Origin: Blastococcus sp. VKM Ac-2987
GTDB taxonomy: Bacteria; Actinomycetota; Actinomycetes; Mycobacteriales; Geodermatophilaceae
NCBI RefSeq assembly: GCF_026967805.1
Contig: NZ_JAPVBG010000001.1
Coordinates: 821,143 to 885,142 of the forward strand
Direction: 5' to 3'
Length of the DNA: 64,000 bases
The notes under the pieces are model-generated. The model had not been told where the DNA came from. It saw only the letters and a program-made list of their open reading frames with translations, and searched no databases. Shown one piece after another: positions 24,199 through 32,467 of the stretch (positions are counted from its first letter, which is position 1; each line of letters starts with the position of its first letter). Position numbers and translations under genes: made by a program.

Positions 24199-24492
24199 GT
24201 GATCGCAGTGACCTGCCTCAACGGCGAGCACTTCTCCGTCGACCCCGACCACATCGAGCGCATCGAGCGGCGCGGCGACACCGTCGTCCACCTCGTCGAC
24301 GGCACGCACTACGTGGTCGCGAGCGACTTCGAGGACGTCCTGCGCTCCATCGCGGTGCACCGCGCCGGCGCGCTCGCGGCCCGCGCGAAGCTGGTCAACG
24401 GCTACGCCGCCACGCCGACGGCGACCCGGCTCGCCCGCCGCGCGGCCGCCCTGGCCCGCGCCGTCCCGGACCGGAGCGCCGCGCAGGACTGA
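24199..24492 (+). CDS. FlbD-like small protein
   Basis: A protein of 97 residues from GTG 24199 with GAAAGGA upstream. The N-terminal half, VIAVTCLNGEHFSVDPDHIERIERRGDTVVHLVDGTHYVVASDFEDVLRSI, matches the FlbD/SwrD pattern (V-T-LNG-F-(I/V)NP-LIE-IE--PDT-I-L-NG--), a short protein linked to flagellar motility. The C-terminal half is Ala/Arg-rich and outside the family. No flagellar genes are adjacent, so it is an orphan copy and a motility role is uncertain. It converges on the epimerase gene. Confidence 0.72.
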   Translation: MIAVTCLNGEHFSVDPDHIERIERRGDTVVHLVDGTHYVVASDFEDVLRSIAVHRAGALAARAKLVNGYAATPTATRLARRAAALARAVPDRSAAQD

Positions 24493-24503
24493 TCACCGCA
24501 GGT

Positions 24504-25460
24504 TCAGGCGGGCGGGCGGGTCGCCTCGATGTGCGCGCGCAGGCCCGAGGCGAGGTCGTAGCGGCGCTCGTAGCCGATCAGCTCGCCGAGGGCCCGGCCG
24601 CTCACCTGCGTGGCCAGGCCGGCGACGTCCCGCTCCCCGTCCGAGGTGACCTCGAACCGGGCCTCCGGCACGATCTCCCGGACCAGCGCGGCGAGCTCCC
24701 GCATGGTCGTGGCGTCGCCTCCGGTGTTGAAGAAGTGGCGGTCGCCGAACGCCGCCGCGTCGAGCTCGACCAGCCGCACGAGCTGCTCGGCGACGTCCTC
24801 GACGTGGACGAGGCTCATCCGCGCGTCGCCGCGGCCCACCGTGACGGTCCGCCCCGTGGCGGCTCCCTCGATCGCCCCGGAGAGCCACCCCGACACCCCG
24901 CGCACCCCGCCCGGCCCGTAGACCGGGCTCGGCCGGATGCCCACGCACAGCAGGTCGTGCGTGCTGCGGTACACCCGGGCGAGCTGCTCGAGGTAGAGCT
25001 TCCCGGCGCCGTAGAGCGGCATGCCCGCGGCGAGGTACGGAGCGGCGTCCTCGGTGAGCGGGAGCTCCGCCGGCGCGTACGCCCCGTCGGCGCCGTAGAC
25101 GGCGATGGAACTGGCGAGCACCACGCGCTGCACCCCGAACAGCCGCGCCGCCTCGAGCACCGTCGCGGTGCCCTGGACGTTCAGCTGGGTGGCGGCGTAC
25201 GGGCGCCGGTTCGTGGCCTCCCCGAGGCTGTACGCGAGGTGCACGATCACGTCGACGTCCCGAGCCGCTGCGCCGACGTCGCCGAAGGACAGCACGTCCC
25301 CCGGGACGACCTCGACGTCGCCGGTCTGCCCGCCGTTCCGCGCCAGCGCGACCGGGTCCGGGGCGACGTCGAGCAGCCGGACGCGGTGGCCGCGCCCGGC
25401 GAGCGTGCGACCGGTCAGGCTGCCGATGATCCCGGTGCCACCGGTGACGAGCACGTGCAT
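24504..25460 (-). CDS. NAD-dependent epimerase/dehydratase (extended SDR)
   Basis: A protein of 318 residues. NAD motif is VLVTGGTGIIGSLTG, with acidic VRLLDVAPDP after strand 2, VDVIVHLAYSLGE, catalytic ASSIAVYG and YGAGK (YxxxK), then GIRPSPVYGPG. The sugar-nucleotide or other substrate is unknown. It follows the FAD monooxygenase gene by 16 bp in the same direction, so both probably answer to the divergent TetR regulator. Confidence 0.88.
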   Translation of the reverse strand: MHVLVTGGTGIIGSLTGRTLAGRGHRVRLLDVAPDPVALARNGGQTGDVEVVPGDVLSFGDVGAAARDVDVIVHLAYSLGEATNRRPYAATQLNVQGTATVLEAARLFGVQRVVLASSIAVYGADGAYAPAELPLTEDAAPYLAAGMPLYGAGKLYLEQLARVYRSTHDLLCVGIRPSPVYGPGGVRGVSGWLSGAIEGAATGRTVTVGRGDARMSLVHVEDVAEQLVRLVELDAAAFGDRHFFNTGGDATTMRELAALVREIVPEARFEVTSDGERDVAGLATQVSGRALGELIGYERRYDLASGLRAHIEATRPPA

Positions 25461-25476
25461 GTCTCCTCCTCGGGCC

Positions 25477-26778
25477 TCACGCGGCCATGTCGCGCCGCAG
25501 CTGCCCCGCGTACGTCCGGAAATCGACCTCGAGGCGGTAGCGCGCCGAGTTCACGAAGGTCGCGTCCACCCACCGGCGGTGCGCCGCGATCTCCTGAGCC
25601 ATCGTCTCCGCATCCGGTAGCGGCACCTCCTCGGTCAGCACCCGGGCGATCCACCGGCCCTGGATCTCGACCAGCGGGATCGTCGGCCCGACGGGCTGCA
25701 CCAGGCCCGCGAAGTACAGGCCGGGCGCCTCGGGGTGCGCGATGCGGCGGTACAGCTGCCCGCTCTCGGCCCGCGCCACGAGATCGGCGGGCAGGAACGG
25801 GAACGAGGGGTCGTACCCGGTCGCGTAGACGACGGCGTCGGCGGTCGTGCTGGTTCCGTCGGTGAAGCGGACCTCGCGCCCGTCGAACGACGCGATGTCG
25901 GGCCGCACCCGGATCCAGTCGTAGGCCACGTACTGCAGCAGCTCCTGGCCGATCGTGGCGTGCTCGCGGTGGATCGGGTGGGCCGGCTTCGGCACGCCGA
26001 AGCGCTCCTGCGGTCCGACGGCGACGCGGGCCACCGTCTTCACCACGTTCCGGGCGAGCGGCGTCGGCAGCCGCAGCTTGCGTGTCAGGAACGCCGACCA
26101 CCGGTCGGTCGGCACGCCCAGGAGGTACTTGGGCAGGACCCAGGCGCTGCGCCGCGTGGAGAGGTGCACCTGCCCGGCGACCCGGGCGAGGTCGACGGCG
26201 ATGTCGCAGCCGGAGTTGCCCATCCCGACCACGACGACGGACCTGCCGCTGAACGGCTCCGGCGTCCGGTAGTCGTGGGAGTGCAGCTCCTCCCCCGTGA
26301 ACGTCCCCGGGAAGGAGGGGCGCCGGGGCACGCTCAGGTGCCCGTTGGCGACGACGACCGCGTCGTAGGTCCGGGCGCCGTGCCGGTCGGTGGTGACCGA
26401 CCACCGGCTGCCCAGCCGCTGCACCGAGAGGACCTCGGTCGACGTCTGGACCGCGTCCGCGACGCCGAACTCGGCCGCGTAGCTCTCCAGGTACTCCAGC
26501 ACGTGGCGCGCACGGAGGTACGCCGGCCGGCCGGGCGGCACCGGGAAGTCCGGGTACGCGAGGCTGCGCGAGCTGGTGTCGATCTGCAGCGAGCGGTAGG
26601 CCGACGAGGTGCCGCTGTCGTTGTCGTAGCGCCACAGACCGCCCAGCGCCGACCCCTTCTCGAACCAGTCGAAGTCGACACCCCGCTGCCGCAGGCTCTT
26701 GGCGACCGTCACGCCGGAGGCCCCCGCGCCGATGATGCAGACCTCCAACGAGCGCTCCGTCCCGTGCGTCGTCGCCAT
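25477..26778 (-). CDS. flavin-containing monooxygenase
   Basis: A protein of 433 residues. FAD site CIIGAGASGVTVAKSLRQRGVDFDWFEKGSALGGLW, second dinucleotide site VVVVGMGNSGCDIAVDLARVA, and the ATGYDPSFPFLP motif typical of FMO/Baeyer-Villiger enzymes. The FMO fingerprint FxGxxxHxxxY/F is represented by FPGTFTGEELHSHDYR. It oxidises N, S or carbonyl groups of small molecules with NADPH; the substrate is unknown. The promoter and a 20-bp palindrome sit directly upstream. Confidence 0.9.
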   Translation of the reverse strand: MATTHGTERSLEVCIIGAGASGVTVAKSLRQRGVDFDWFEKGSALGGLWRYDNDSGTSSAYRSLQIDTSSRSLAYPDFPVPPGRPAYLRARHVLEYLESYAAEFGVADAVQTSTEVLSVQRLGSRWSVTTDRHGARTYDAVVVANGHLSVPRRPSFPGTFTGEELHSHDYRTPEPFSGRSVVVVGMGNSGCDIAVDLARVAGQVHLSTRRSAWVLPKYLLGVPTDRWSAFLTRKLRLPTPLARNVVKTVARVAVGPQERFGVPKPAHPIHREHATIGQELLQYVAYDWIRVRPDIASFDGREVRFTDGTSTTADAVVYATGYDPSFPFLPADLVARAESGQLYRRIAHPEAPGLYFAGLVQPVGPTIPLVEIQGRWIARVLTEEVPLPDAETMAQEIAAHRRWVDATFVNSARYRLEVDFRTYAGQLRRDMAA

Positions 26779-26826
26779 TCCTACCGGCCGGTCGGAAGGC
26801 TAGTGAGCGGCGTCTCTGGCTGTCAA
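26778..26826 (-). promoter_or_regulatory. FMO promoter with overlapping palindromic operator
   Basis: On the minus strand, TTGACA (26826-26821), an 18-base spacer and TAGCCT (26802-26797) form a good -35/-10 pair. The palindrome TTCC-T-ACCGGCCGGT-C-GGAA (26778-26797), symmetric but for one pair, covers the -10 edge, the likely start site and the first base of the FMO start codon. A TetR dimer bound there would block transcription. Confidence 0.65.
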
Positions 26827-26848
26827 TGCGCTGGTACTGTCCGGCCCC

Positions 26849-27472
26849 GTGAGCAGCGCCGGAGCCGCGAACCCGCGGCGCGCCCAGATCATCGGGGTCG
26901 CCGCCGACCTGTTCGACCGGAACGGTTACCACGAGACGTCGATGCAGGCGATCGCCGACCGCACCGGAATCCGCAAGGCGTCGCTCTACCACTACTTCCG
27001 CAGCAAGGACGAGCTGCTGGTCGAACTGCACGGCACGCTGATGACCGTCGTCATCGACCGCCACCTGGACCGGCTCGGGGCCGGGCGGCTCGGGCCGCGC
27101 GACGAGCTCCGGGCGATGATGCGGGACGTCATCGGCCTGATGGACTCCCACCCGGGGCACCTGCGGATCTTCTTCGAGAGCTACCGGGAGCTGCCGCCCG
27201 ACGCCCGCACTTCGGTCGCGGCGCAGCGATCCCGCTACCGGCAGCTGGTCGCCGACGTCATCGCGGCCGGCAACGAGGCCGGCGAGTTCGGCGACGTGGA
27301 CCCGGGGATGACGAGCCTCGCGGTGCTGTCGCTGATGAACTGGACCTACCAGTGGTTCAGCCGCGGCGGCCCGCTCTCCACCGACGAGGTGGCCGACCAC
27401 TTCTGGTCGATGCTCCTGAACGGCATCGGCACGTCGTCGGCGGCGCCCGGGCCCCCGCCTAGCGCCAGGTGA
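26849..27472 (+). CDS. TetR/AcrR-family repressor
   Basis: A protein of 207 residues from GTG 26849. The HTH is RRAQIIGVAADLFDRNGYHETSMQAIADRTGIRKASLYHYFRSKDELLVELH, textbook TetR. The C-terminal ligand domain resembles the KstR2-like/TetR_C set (SHPGHLRIFFESYRELPPDAR and SLMNWTYQWFSRGGPLSTDEVADHFWSMLLNGI). It is divergent from the FMO gene and probably represses it through the palindrome at 26778-26797. Its end overlaps the end of the STAS gene on the other strand. Confidence 0.92.
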   Translation: MSSAGAANPRRAQIIGVAADLFDRNGYHETSMQAIADRTGIRKASLYHYFRSKDELLVELHGTLMTVVIDRHLDRLGAGRLGPRDELRAMMRDVIGLMDSHPGHLRIFFESYRELPPDARTSVAAQRSRYRQLVADVIAAGNEAGEFGDVDPGMTSLAVLSLMNWTYQWFSRGGPLSTDEVADHFWSMLLNGIGTSSAAPGPPPSAR

Positions 27473-27782
27473 ACTCGGCCTCCAGCTCGGTGAGGCGGAG
27501 GATCCGCTGCATCGCACGGGACGGCCGGTGCAGCTCCGGCCGGCGGCCGGCCGCGCGCAGGGCGGCCGTCTGCCGCAGCACCAGGCTCACTCCGGCGGCG
27601 CCGATGAACGTCACGGCCGCGGCATCGACGGCGACGACCGCGCCGGCCGACGGCGGCGGCGCCGAGGCCTCGAAGGCGAGGACGACCGCGGCGTCGACCT
27701 CCCCGGCCAGCACGAGGAGGAGGCCGCCGTCCGTGGGCGCGGTCCGGATCGAGCCGGCAGCAGGGACGTCGATCGGGGGCAT
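27459..27782 (-). CDS. STAS-domain protein lacking the phospho-serine
   Basis: A protein of 107 residues with an anti-sigma-antagonist fold: GGLLLVLAGEVDAAVVLAFE, GAVVAVDAAAVTFIGAAGVSLVLRQTAALRAAGRRPELHRPSRAMQRILRLTEL. In SpoIIAA/RsbV-like proteins the switch serine sits in 'F(I/L)DSSG'; here that place reads FIGAAG, so it cannot be phosphorylated in the usual way. It might act constitutively or as a binding scaffold. No anti-sigma kinase is next to it. It overlaps the 3' end of the TetR gene. Confidence 0.8.
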   Translation of the reverse strand: MPPIDVPAAGSIRTAPTDGGLLLVLAGEVDAAVVLAFEASAPPPSAGAVVAVDAAAVTFIGAAGVSLVLRQTAALRAAGRRPELHRPSRAMQRILRLTELEAEFTWR

Positions 27783-27821
27783 GCAGACGGGCTCCGGGAG
27801 GTCGGGGGCGGCAGGCCGACG

Positions 27822-27849
27822 CTGGACCCCAGTGTTTACGACGTAAACA
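27822..27849 (-). promoter_or_regulatory. palindrome and possible SigB-type promoter of the STAS gene
   Basis: TGTTTACG-A-CGTAAACA at 27833-27849 is a perfect inverted repeat around one base. Read on the minus strand it gives GTTT followed after about 15 bases by GGGTCC, a near match to the SigB/SigF pattern, about 40 bp before the STAS start at 27782. Operator and promoter readings are both possible. The rest of 27850-27956 shows no gene. Confidence 0.4.
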
Positions 27850-27956
27850 ACCTGTCACGGCGACCCCGGCCGACGCAACCCCGCGGCGTCCTCACCTGCT
27901 GTTTCGATCCGACCCGATCCGATCCGCCGCCGGGCCAGGCCCGGGTCGGGGCAGAC

Positions 27957-29123
27957 CTACACGGCTTGCGGAACAGCCGCCCGGTGCAGCACCTCGGCGT
28001 AGAGCGCCTCGTAGCCGTCGGCCATGACGGCCGGCGCGAAGCGGCCGGCGGCCGCCGAGGCGCACGCCGCCGGGTCGATCTCGTCGAGGCGGTGCAGCGC
28101 CGCGACGAAGGCGTCCTCGTCCTCGGCCAGGAAGCCGGTGACCCCGTGCTCGACGAGGGAGGGCAGGCAGCCCCGCGGGTGGGCGATGACCGGCGTTCCC
28201 GCGGCGAGCGCCTCGCACACCGCCGTCCCTCCGGGTTCGGGCCACCGGATCGGGAACAGCACCGCCCGCGACCGGCGGAGCAGGTCCTCCTTCTCCGCGC
28301 CCGACACGCTGCCGATCCAGCGGGCCCGGTCGTCGTCGAGCAGCGGGTCGACGTGCTCGAGGAACCACCGGACATCGGGGTAGCCGGCCACCGGGTGGGC
28401 CGGATCGGCGAGCGCCGCCTCGAGGGAGGCGCGGTCGGGCTGCCCGCCGACCGGCCCGGCGAGGACGAGCGGCACCCCGGCCGCACGGCAGGCACGCAGC
28501 GCGACGTCGGTGCCCTTCGCCTCGCACAGCCGGGACAGGACCAGGACGGCGTCGGACCGCTCGTCCCGCGGCACCGGCGGCTGCGCCGGGATCGGGACGG
28601 CGAGCGGCACCGCGCCCAGGGTCTGCCGCCGCAGCGCCGCGGGCCCCCGGGCAACCTGCGACTCCGAGACGCCGGCGAAGAAGACCCGACCCCGGCCGTC
28701 GAAGCGGGCGTAGAAGTCCGCGTTGCGCCGCAGGTCCCAGTGCAGCGTGTGCAGCACGGGCGGCGCGGCCGGGCCCAGGGCACCCAGCACCGCCGGGCCG
28801 ACGACCTCCAGGTGCGTGTGCACCAGGTCGAAGGGGACCCCGGCGTCCTCGTGCCGGCGGATCTCCTCGACGACCGCGGACGCGTGCGCGTGCGCGACGC
28901 CCGTGACCTCCGGGTACGGGGCGGCCAGCCGCTCGAAGCGCCCGCTCGGGAAGGCGGCCACCCGGCCGTCAGCCGGTAGCGTGCTGTCCCCGACGGTGGC
29001 CAGGACGACCGTGTGCCCGCGACGGCGCAGCTCGGTGGTGAGCGTCGCGACGACGTTCTCCAGCCCCCCGTAGCCGACCGGCGGCACCGGCAGCCACGGG
29101 CCGGCGTCCATGAGGATCTTCAC
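27957..29123 (-). CDS. family 4-type glycosyltransferase
   Basis: A protein of 388 residues from GTG 29123. N-terminal GT-B half: KILMDAGPWLPVPPVGYGGLENVVATLTTELRRRGHTV, FDLVHTHLEVVGPAV. C-terminal donor-binding half: DAVLVLSRLCEAKGTDVALRACRAAGVPLVLAGP and the E-x7-E region WPEPGGTAVCEALAAGTPVIAHPRGCLPSLVEHGVTGFL. The start overlaps the GpgS stop (GTGA), so the pair is co-translated. A role with GpgS in making a glycosylated glycerate is inferred. Confidence 0.9.
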   Translation of the reverse strand: MKILMDAGPWLPVPPVGYGGLENVVATLTTELRRRGHTVVLATVGDSTLPADGRVAAFPSGRFERLAAPYPEVTGVAHAHASAVVEEIRRHEDAGVPFDLVHTHLEVVGPAVLGALGPAAPPVLHTLHWDLRRNADFYARFDGRGRVFFAGVSESQVARGPAALRRQTLGAVPLAVPIPAQPPVPRDERSDAVLVLSRLCEAKGTDVALRACRAAGVPLVLAGPVGGQPDRASLEAALADPAHPVAGYPDVRWFLEHVDPLLDDDRARWIGSVSGAEKEDLLRRSRAVLFPIRWPEPGGTAVCEALAAGTPVIAHPRGCLPSLVEHGVTGFLAEDEDAFVAALHRLDEIDPAACASAAAGRFAPAVMADGYEALYAEVLHRAAVPQAV

Positions 29124-30088
29124 CGGCCCGCCCCGGGGACGCGCGCTCCGCGGTAGCCGGGCACCGTGCGCATCGGCGGCCGCTCGCGCACGCCCACCTC
29201 CCAGGTCACCGCCTCGATCGCCATGCCCGTCCGCACGTACTGCACCAGCGTGTCGCCGGGGACCCCGACGCCCGGGCAGCGGGCCAGCGCCGTCTGCAGC
29301 ACCTGCCCGGCCATCCGCCCGAGGGCGGCGTCGCTCTGGTGGCCGTGCCGGCGCGTGCCGAGGTCCACCTGGGCCAGGGCGTCGATGCCGGCGAGCTCGG
29401 CGAGGTCGATGAGCAGACCCAGCTCGACGCCGTAGTGGGAGACGAACGGCACCTGCTCGAGCAGCTCCCGCCGGCCGGCGTACTCGCCGGACAGCGGCTG
29501 CACGAACCCCGACAGGTGCGGCCACAGCGCCCCGAGCAGCGGGCGCGCGGTCAGCTCGGTGACCCGCCCGCCGCCGGTGGGCGCGAGGCCCTCGCTGGTC
29601 GCCAGCGGCCGGTCGTAGAGCCCCTTGACGTACCCGATCGTCGGGTCGGTGAGCAACGGGCCGAGCAGTCCCACGACGAAGACGGGGTCGAACGCCACGA
29701 GGTCGGAGTCCACGAACGCCAGCAGGTCCCCGGACGTCACGTACAGCGACTTCCAGAGCGCCTCGCCCTTGCCCGGGACGTGCCCGCGCTCGGGCAGGAC
29801 GTCGTCGACGTGGACGACGCGCGCCCCGGCGTCCCGGGCGCAGGCCGCGGTCCGGTCGGTGGACCCGCTGTCGACCACGACCACCTCGTCGACGAGCGGC
29901 ACCCCGTCGACGAGGTCGCGGCGGAGGGCGGTGACGATCGCGCCGACCGTCCGCTCCTCGTCCAGCGCGGGCAGCACCACGCTCACCGTGAGGTCCTGGC
30001 AGCGTTTGCGCTCGAGCAGGAGGTGCGGGTCGTAGTCCAGCGCGCGGAAGGTCCGGCGGTGCAGCCAGTGGGCGACGTCGGTGCGCAT
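29120..30088 (-). CDS. gpgS: glucosyl-3-phosphoglycerate synthase
   Basis: A protein of 322 residues from ATG 30088 with GAGGG upstream. It matches the GT81 enzyme: WLHRRTFRALDYDPHLLLERKRCQDLTVSVVLPALDEERTVG, VDEVVVVDSGSTDRTA, KGEALWKSLYVTSGDLLAFVDSDLVAFDP (DxD), YVKGLYDRPL, GGGRVTELTARPLLGALWPHLSGFVQPLSGEYAGRRELLEQVPFVSHYGVE. It makes glucosyl-3-phosphoglycerate from NDP-glucose and 3-phosphoglycerate, the first step toward glucosylglycerate and methylglucose lipopolysaccharide. Co-translated with the GT4 enzyme. Confidence 0.95.
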   Translation of the reverse strand: MRTDVAHWLHRRTFRALDYDPHLLLERKRCQDLTVSVVLPALDEERTVGAIVTALRRDLVDGVPLVDEVVVVDSGSTDRTAACARDAGARVVHVDDVLPERGHVPGKGEALWKSLYVTSGDLLAFVDSDLVAFDPVFVVGLLGPLLTDPTIGYVKGLYDRPLATSEGLAPTGGGRVTELTARPLLGALWPHLSGFVQPLSGEYAGRRELLEQVPFVSHYGVELGLLIDLAELAGIDALAQVDLGTRRHGHQSDAALGRMAGQVLQTALARCPGVGVPGDTLVQYVRTGMAIEAVTWEVGVRERPPMRTVPGYRGARVPGAGR

Positions 30089-30206
30089 TCCTGCCCTCTC
30101 GGTCGGGTGCTGCCGTCTCATCCCCGTCGGCACTGGATACCGGTCGGCGGGCCGCCCGTCACCGGGAACGCGCGCGGCACCTGCACCGGGACGGCACGAT
30201 GCCGGC

Positions 30207-31163
30207 ATGGGCATCCGGGTGGGCTTGGTCGGGGCGGGCGGCGTCGGCGCCCGCCATGCGCGTGTGCTGTCGGGCTTCGAGGACGTCGAGCTGACCGGGA
30301 TCTGGGACGCCGGCCCCGGTGCGGCGGCGGCCCTGGCCGCCGAGGTCGGGGCACCGGAGGCCCGCGACCTGGCCGACCTGCTCGGCCGGCGGCCGGACGC
30401 CGTGTGGCTCTGCGTCCCACCCTTCGCCCACGGCGACCTCGAGCAGGCGGTGATCCGCGCCGGGCTGCCCTTCTTCGTGGAGAAGCCGCTGGCCGCGGAC
30501 CTGCCGACGGCCGAGCGGGTGGCCGCGGCGGTGGCGGCCGCCGGCCTGCCGACGGCGACCGGCTACCACTGGCGGCACCTGGACACCGTCGGCCGGGCGC
30601 GGACCGCGCTGGCCGGCCGCCCGGTGCGCCTGGTCGACGCGCGCTGGTGGGGCACGACGCCACCGCCGGCCTGGTGGAGCCGCTCGGACCGGTCGGGCGG
30701 TCAGCTCGTGGAGCAGGCAACGCACGTGCTGGACCTGGTCCGGGTACTGGCCGGCGAGGTCGCCGAGGTGGTCGGCGGCGCGGCGCCGTCCACGCGGGAG
30801 GGGCGCGACGTGCCCGACGCGACCGCCGCCGTGCTGCGGCTGGTGTCGGGCGCGGTGGGGACGGTCAGCACCTCCTGCGTGCTCCCGGCGCCGACCGCGG
30901 CCGGGCTGGAGGTGGTCGCCGACGGGACGTCGGTCCACCTCACCGAGACCACGCTGCGGGTGCGCACCCCCGCGGGCGACGAGGACACCGCCCCGACCGT
31001 CGAGCCGCGCACCGCCGTCGACCGGGCGTTCGTCGACGTGGTGTCCGGCCGGGCCGCACCGCCGGGGCTGGTGGACGTCGCCGAGGCCCTGGCCACCCAC
31101 CGCCTGGGCTGGGCGGTGGCCGAGGCCGCGCGCACCGGGACGTCCGTCCGGGTGGGCCGGTGA
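30207..31163 (+). CDS. Gfo/Idh/MocA-family oxidoreductase
   Basis: A protein of 318 residues from ATG 30207. Rossmann motif VGLVGAGGVGARHARVLSGFEDVELTGIWD, then LGRRPDAVWLCVPPFAHGDLEQAVIRAGLPFFVEKPLAADLPTAE with the conserved EKP. The C-terminal part has QLVEQATHVLDLVRVLAGEVAEVV. NAD(P)-dependent oxidation or reduction of a sugar or cyclitol is expected. It overlaps the next dehydrogenase by four bases (GTGA), and it is divergent from gpgS. Confidence 0.9.
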   Translation: MGIRVGLVGAGGVGARHARVLSGFEDVELTGIWDAGPGAAAALAAEVGAPEARDLADLLGRRPDAVWLCVPPFAHGDLEQAVIRAGLPFFVEKPLAADLPTAERVAAAVAAAGLPTATGYHWRHLDTVGRARTALAGRPVRLVDARWWGTTPPPAWWSRSDRSGGQLVEQATHVLDLVRVLAGEVAEVVGGAAPSTREGRDVPDATAAVLRLVSGAVGTVSTSCVLPAPTAAGLEVVADGTSVHLTETTLRVRTPAGDEDTAPTVEPRTAVDRAFVDVVSGRAAPPGLVDVAEALATHRLGWAVAEAARTGTSVRVGR

Positions 31164-32248
31164 GCACCGTGCGGACGCTCGTGGTGCCGCGGGCCGGGGT
31201 CCTCGAGATCGAGGAGACACCGGAGCCGCCACTGGCCGACGGCCGGTTCCGGGCGGAGACGCTGTACAGCGGGGTGTCCGCGGGGACCGAGCTGACCTGG
31301 TACCGCGGGACCAGCCCGTACCTGGCGACCGGCTGGGACGCCGAGCTCGGCCTGTTCGGCCCGGCCGGGGCCACCCGGTCGTTCCCGGTGCGACGGCTGG
31401 GCTACATGGAGGTCGCCCGGGTGACCGACAGCCGCACCGCCGCGGTGGCCGCGGGGGCGGTCGTGGCGATGGCCTACGGCCACTCGACCGTCGTCCACGG
31501 CGACCCGGTGGGCCAGCACGTGGTGCCGCTGCCCGCCGGGCTCGACCCGCGGCTCGGCGTCTACGTGGCCCACCTCGGGCCCATCTGCGCGAACGGGCTG
31601 CTGCACGCCGCCGCCGACGCCGGGGGCACGAGGCTGGCCGACGGCGTCGCCGGCCGGCTCGTGGTGGTGGTCGGCGGCGGGGCGATCGGCCTGCTGGTCG
31701 GGTTGCTCGCCCGGGTGCACGGGGCCGCCGAGGTCGTCGTCGTCGACCCCACCCGCGAGCGGCGGGCCGCCGCAACCGGCCTCGGGCTGACCGCCGTCGA
31801 CGACACCCCGGACGTGGCCCGGGAACTCAAGACGAGGTGGCGGCACGGCACGGCCGACCACGGCGCCGACGTGGTGTTCCAGTGCCGCGGGCAGTCCGCG
31901 GCACTGGCGACCGCCCTGCGCTGTGCCCGGCCCCAGGCGACCGTGGTCGACCTCGCCTTCTACACCGGCGGCGCCGCCGACCTCGCCCTCGGCGAGGAGT
32001 TCCACCACAACGGGCTGTCGGTGCGGTGCGCCCAGATCGGACGGGTGCCGCGGGGACTGGCGCACCTGTGGGACCGCGCCCGGCTCTCGCGGGAGACCCT
32101 GGCCCTGCTGGCGGGCTCCGGCGACCTCGTCCGCGCACACCTGCTCACCGACGTCGTCCCCTTCGACGACGCGCCGGCCTTCTTCGCCGACCTCAGCGAC
32201 CGGCGCCGCCACGCGCTGTCGGCGGTGCTCGAGGTTGCGCCGTCCTGA
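31160..32248 (+). CDS. medium-chain alcohol dehydrogenase-like protein
   Basis: A protein of 362 residues from GTG 31160. The MDR fold is shown by ETLYSGVSAGTELTWYRGTSPY, VAHLGPICANGLLHAAADA and the nucleotide site RLVVVVGGGAIGLLVGLLARVHGAAEVVVVD. The zinc-ligand Cys/His set of classical ADHs is largely missing, as in the group often paired with Gfo/Idh proteins in sugar pathways. The two enzymes are co-translated and may act in sequence. This is the last chromosomal-looking gene before the lower-GC island. Confidence 0.85.
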   Translation: MSTVRTLVVPRAGVLEIEETPEPPLADGRFRAETLYSGVSAGTELTWYRGTSPYLATGWDAELGLFGPAGATRSFPVRRLGYMEVARVTDSRTAAVAAGAVVAMAYGHSTVVHGDPVGQHVVPLPAGLDPRLGVYVAHLGPICANGLLHAAADAGGTRLADGVAGRLVVVVGGGAIGLLVGLLARVHGAAEVVVVDPTRERRAAATGLGLTAVDDTPDVARELKTRWRHGTADHGADVVFQCRGQSAALATALRCARPQATVVDLAFYTGGAADLALGEEFHHNGLSVRCAQIGRVPRGLAHLWDRARLSRETLALLAGSGDLVRAHLLTDVVPFDDAPAFFADLSDRRRHALSAVLEVAPS

Positions 32249-32287
32249 GCGGCCGGCCGCGACCGGGATGCACCTCGACCAACGAGA

Positions 32288-32422
32288 ACGGACCAGAGCT
32301 ATCGCGTGCACTCCCGATTCGACGTCGTCGCCGGCATGCTCGGCCGCCAGTTCCCGCAAGTCGAGGCGATCCTGCGCGGCGCATCCGATGACGTGCTTGC
32401 TTGGCGTCTTCCGCGCATCTGA
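32288..32422 (+). pseudogene. IS256-family transposase fragment
   Basis: In one frame the DNA encodes SYRVHSRFDVVAGMLGRQF and then PQVEAILRGASDDVLAWRLPRI-stop. IS256-type transposases carry '(H/Q)xQFDxxxxMLxxxFPxVxxMLxxAxxDxLAFxxFP' near the C-terminal end, so this is a scrap of that region, damaged after DVLA. No inverted repeats or full transposase are present. It marks the left side of the accessory island. Confidence 0.6.
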
Positions 32423-32467
32423 CGCAACATGTGCGTTCGACACTGGCCGTCACTGGGGGATGGCTCC

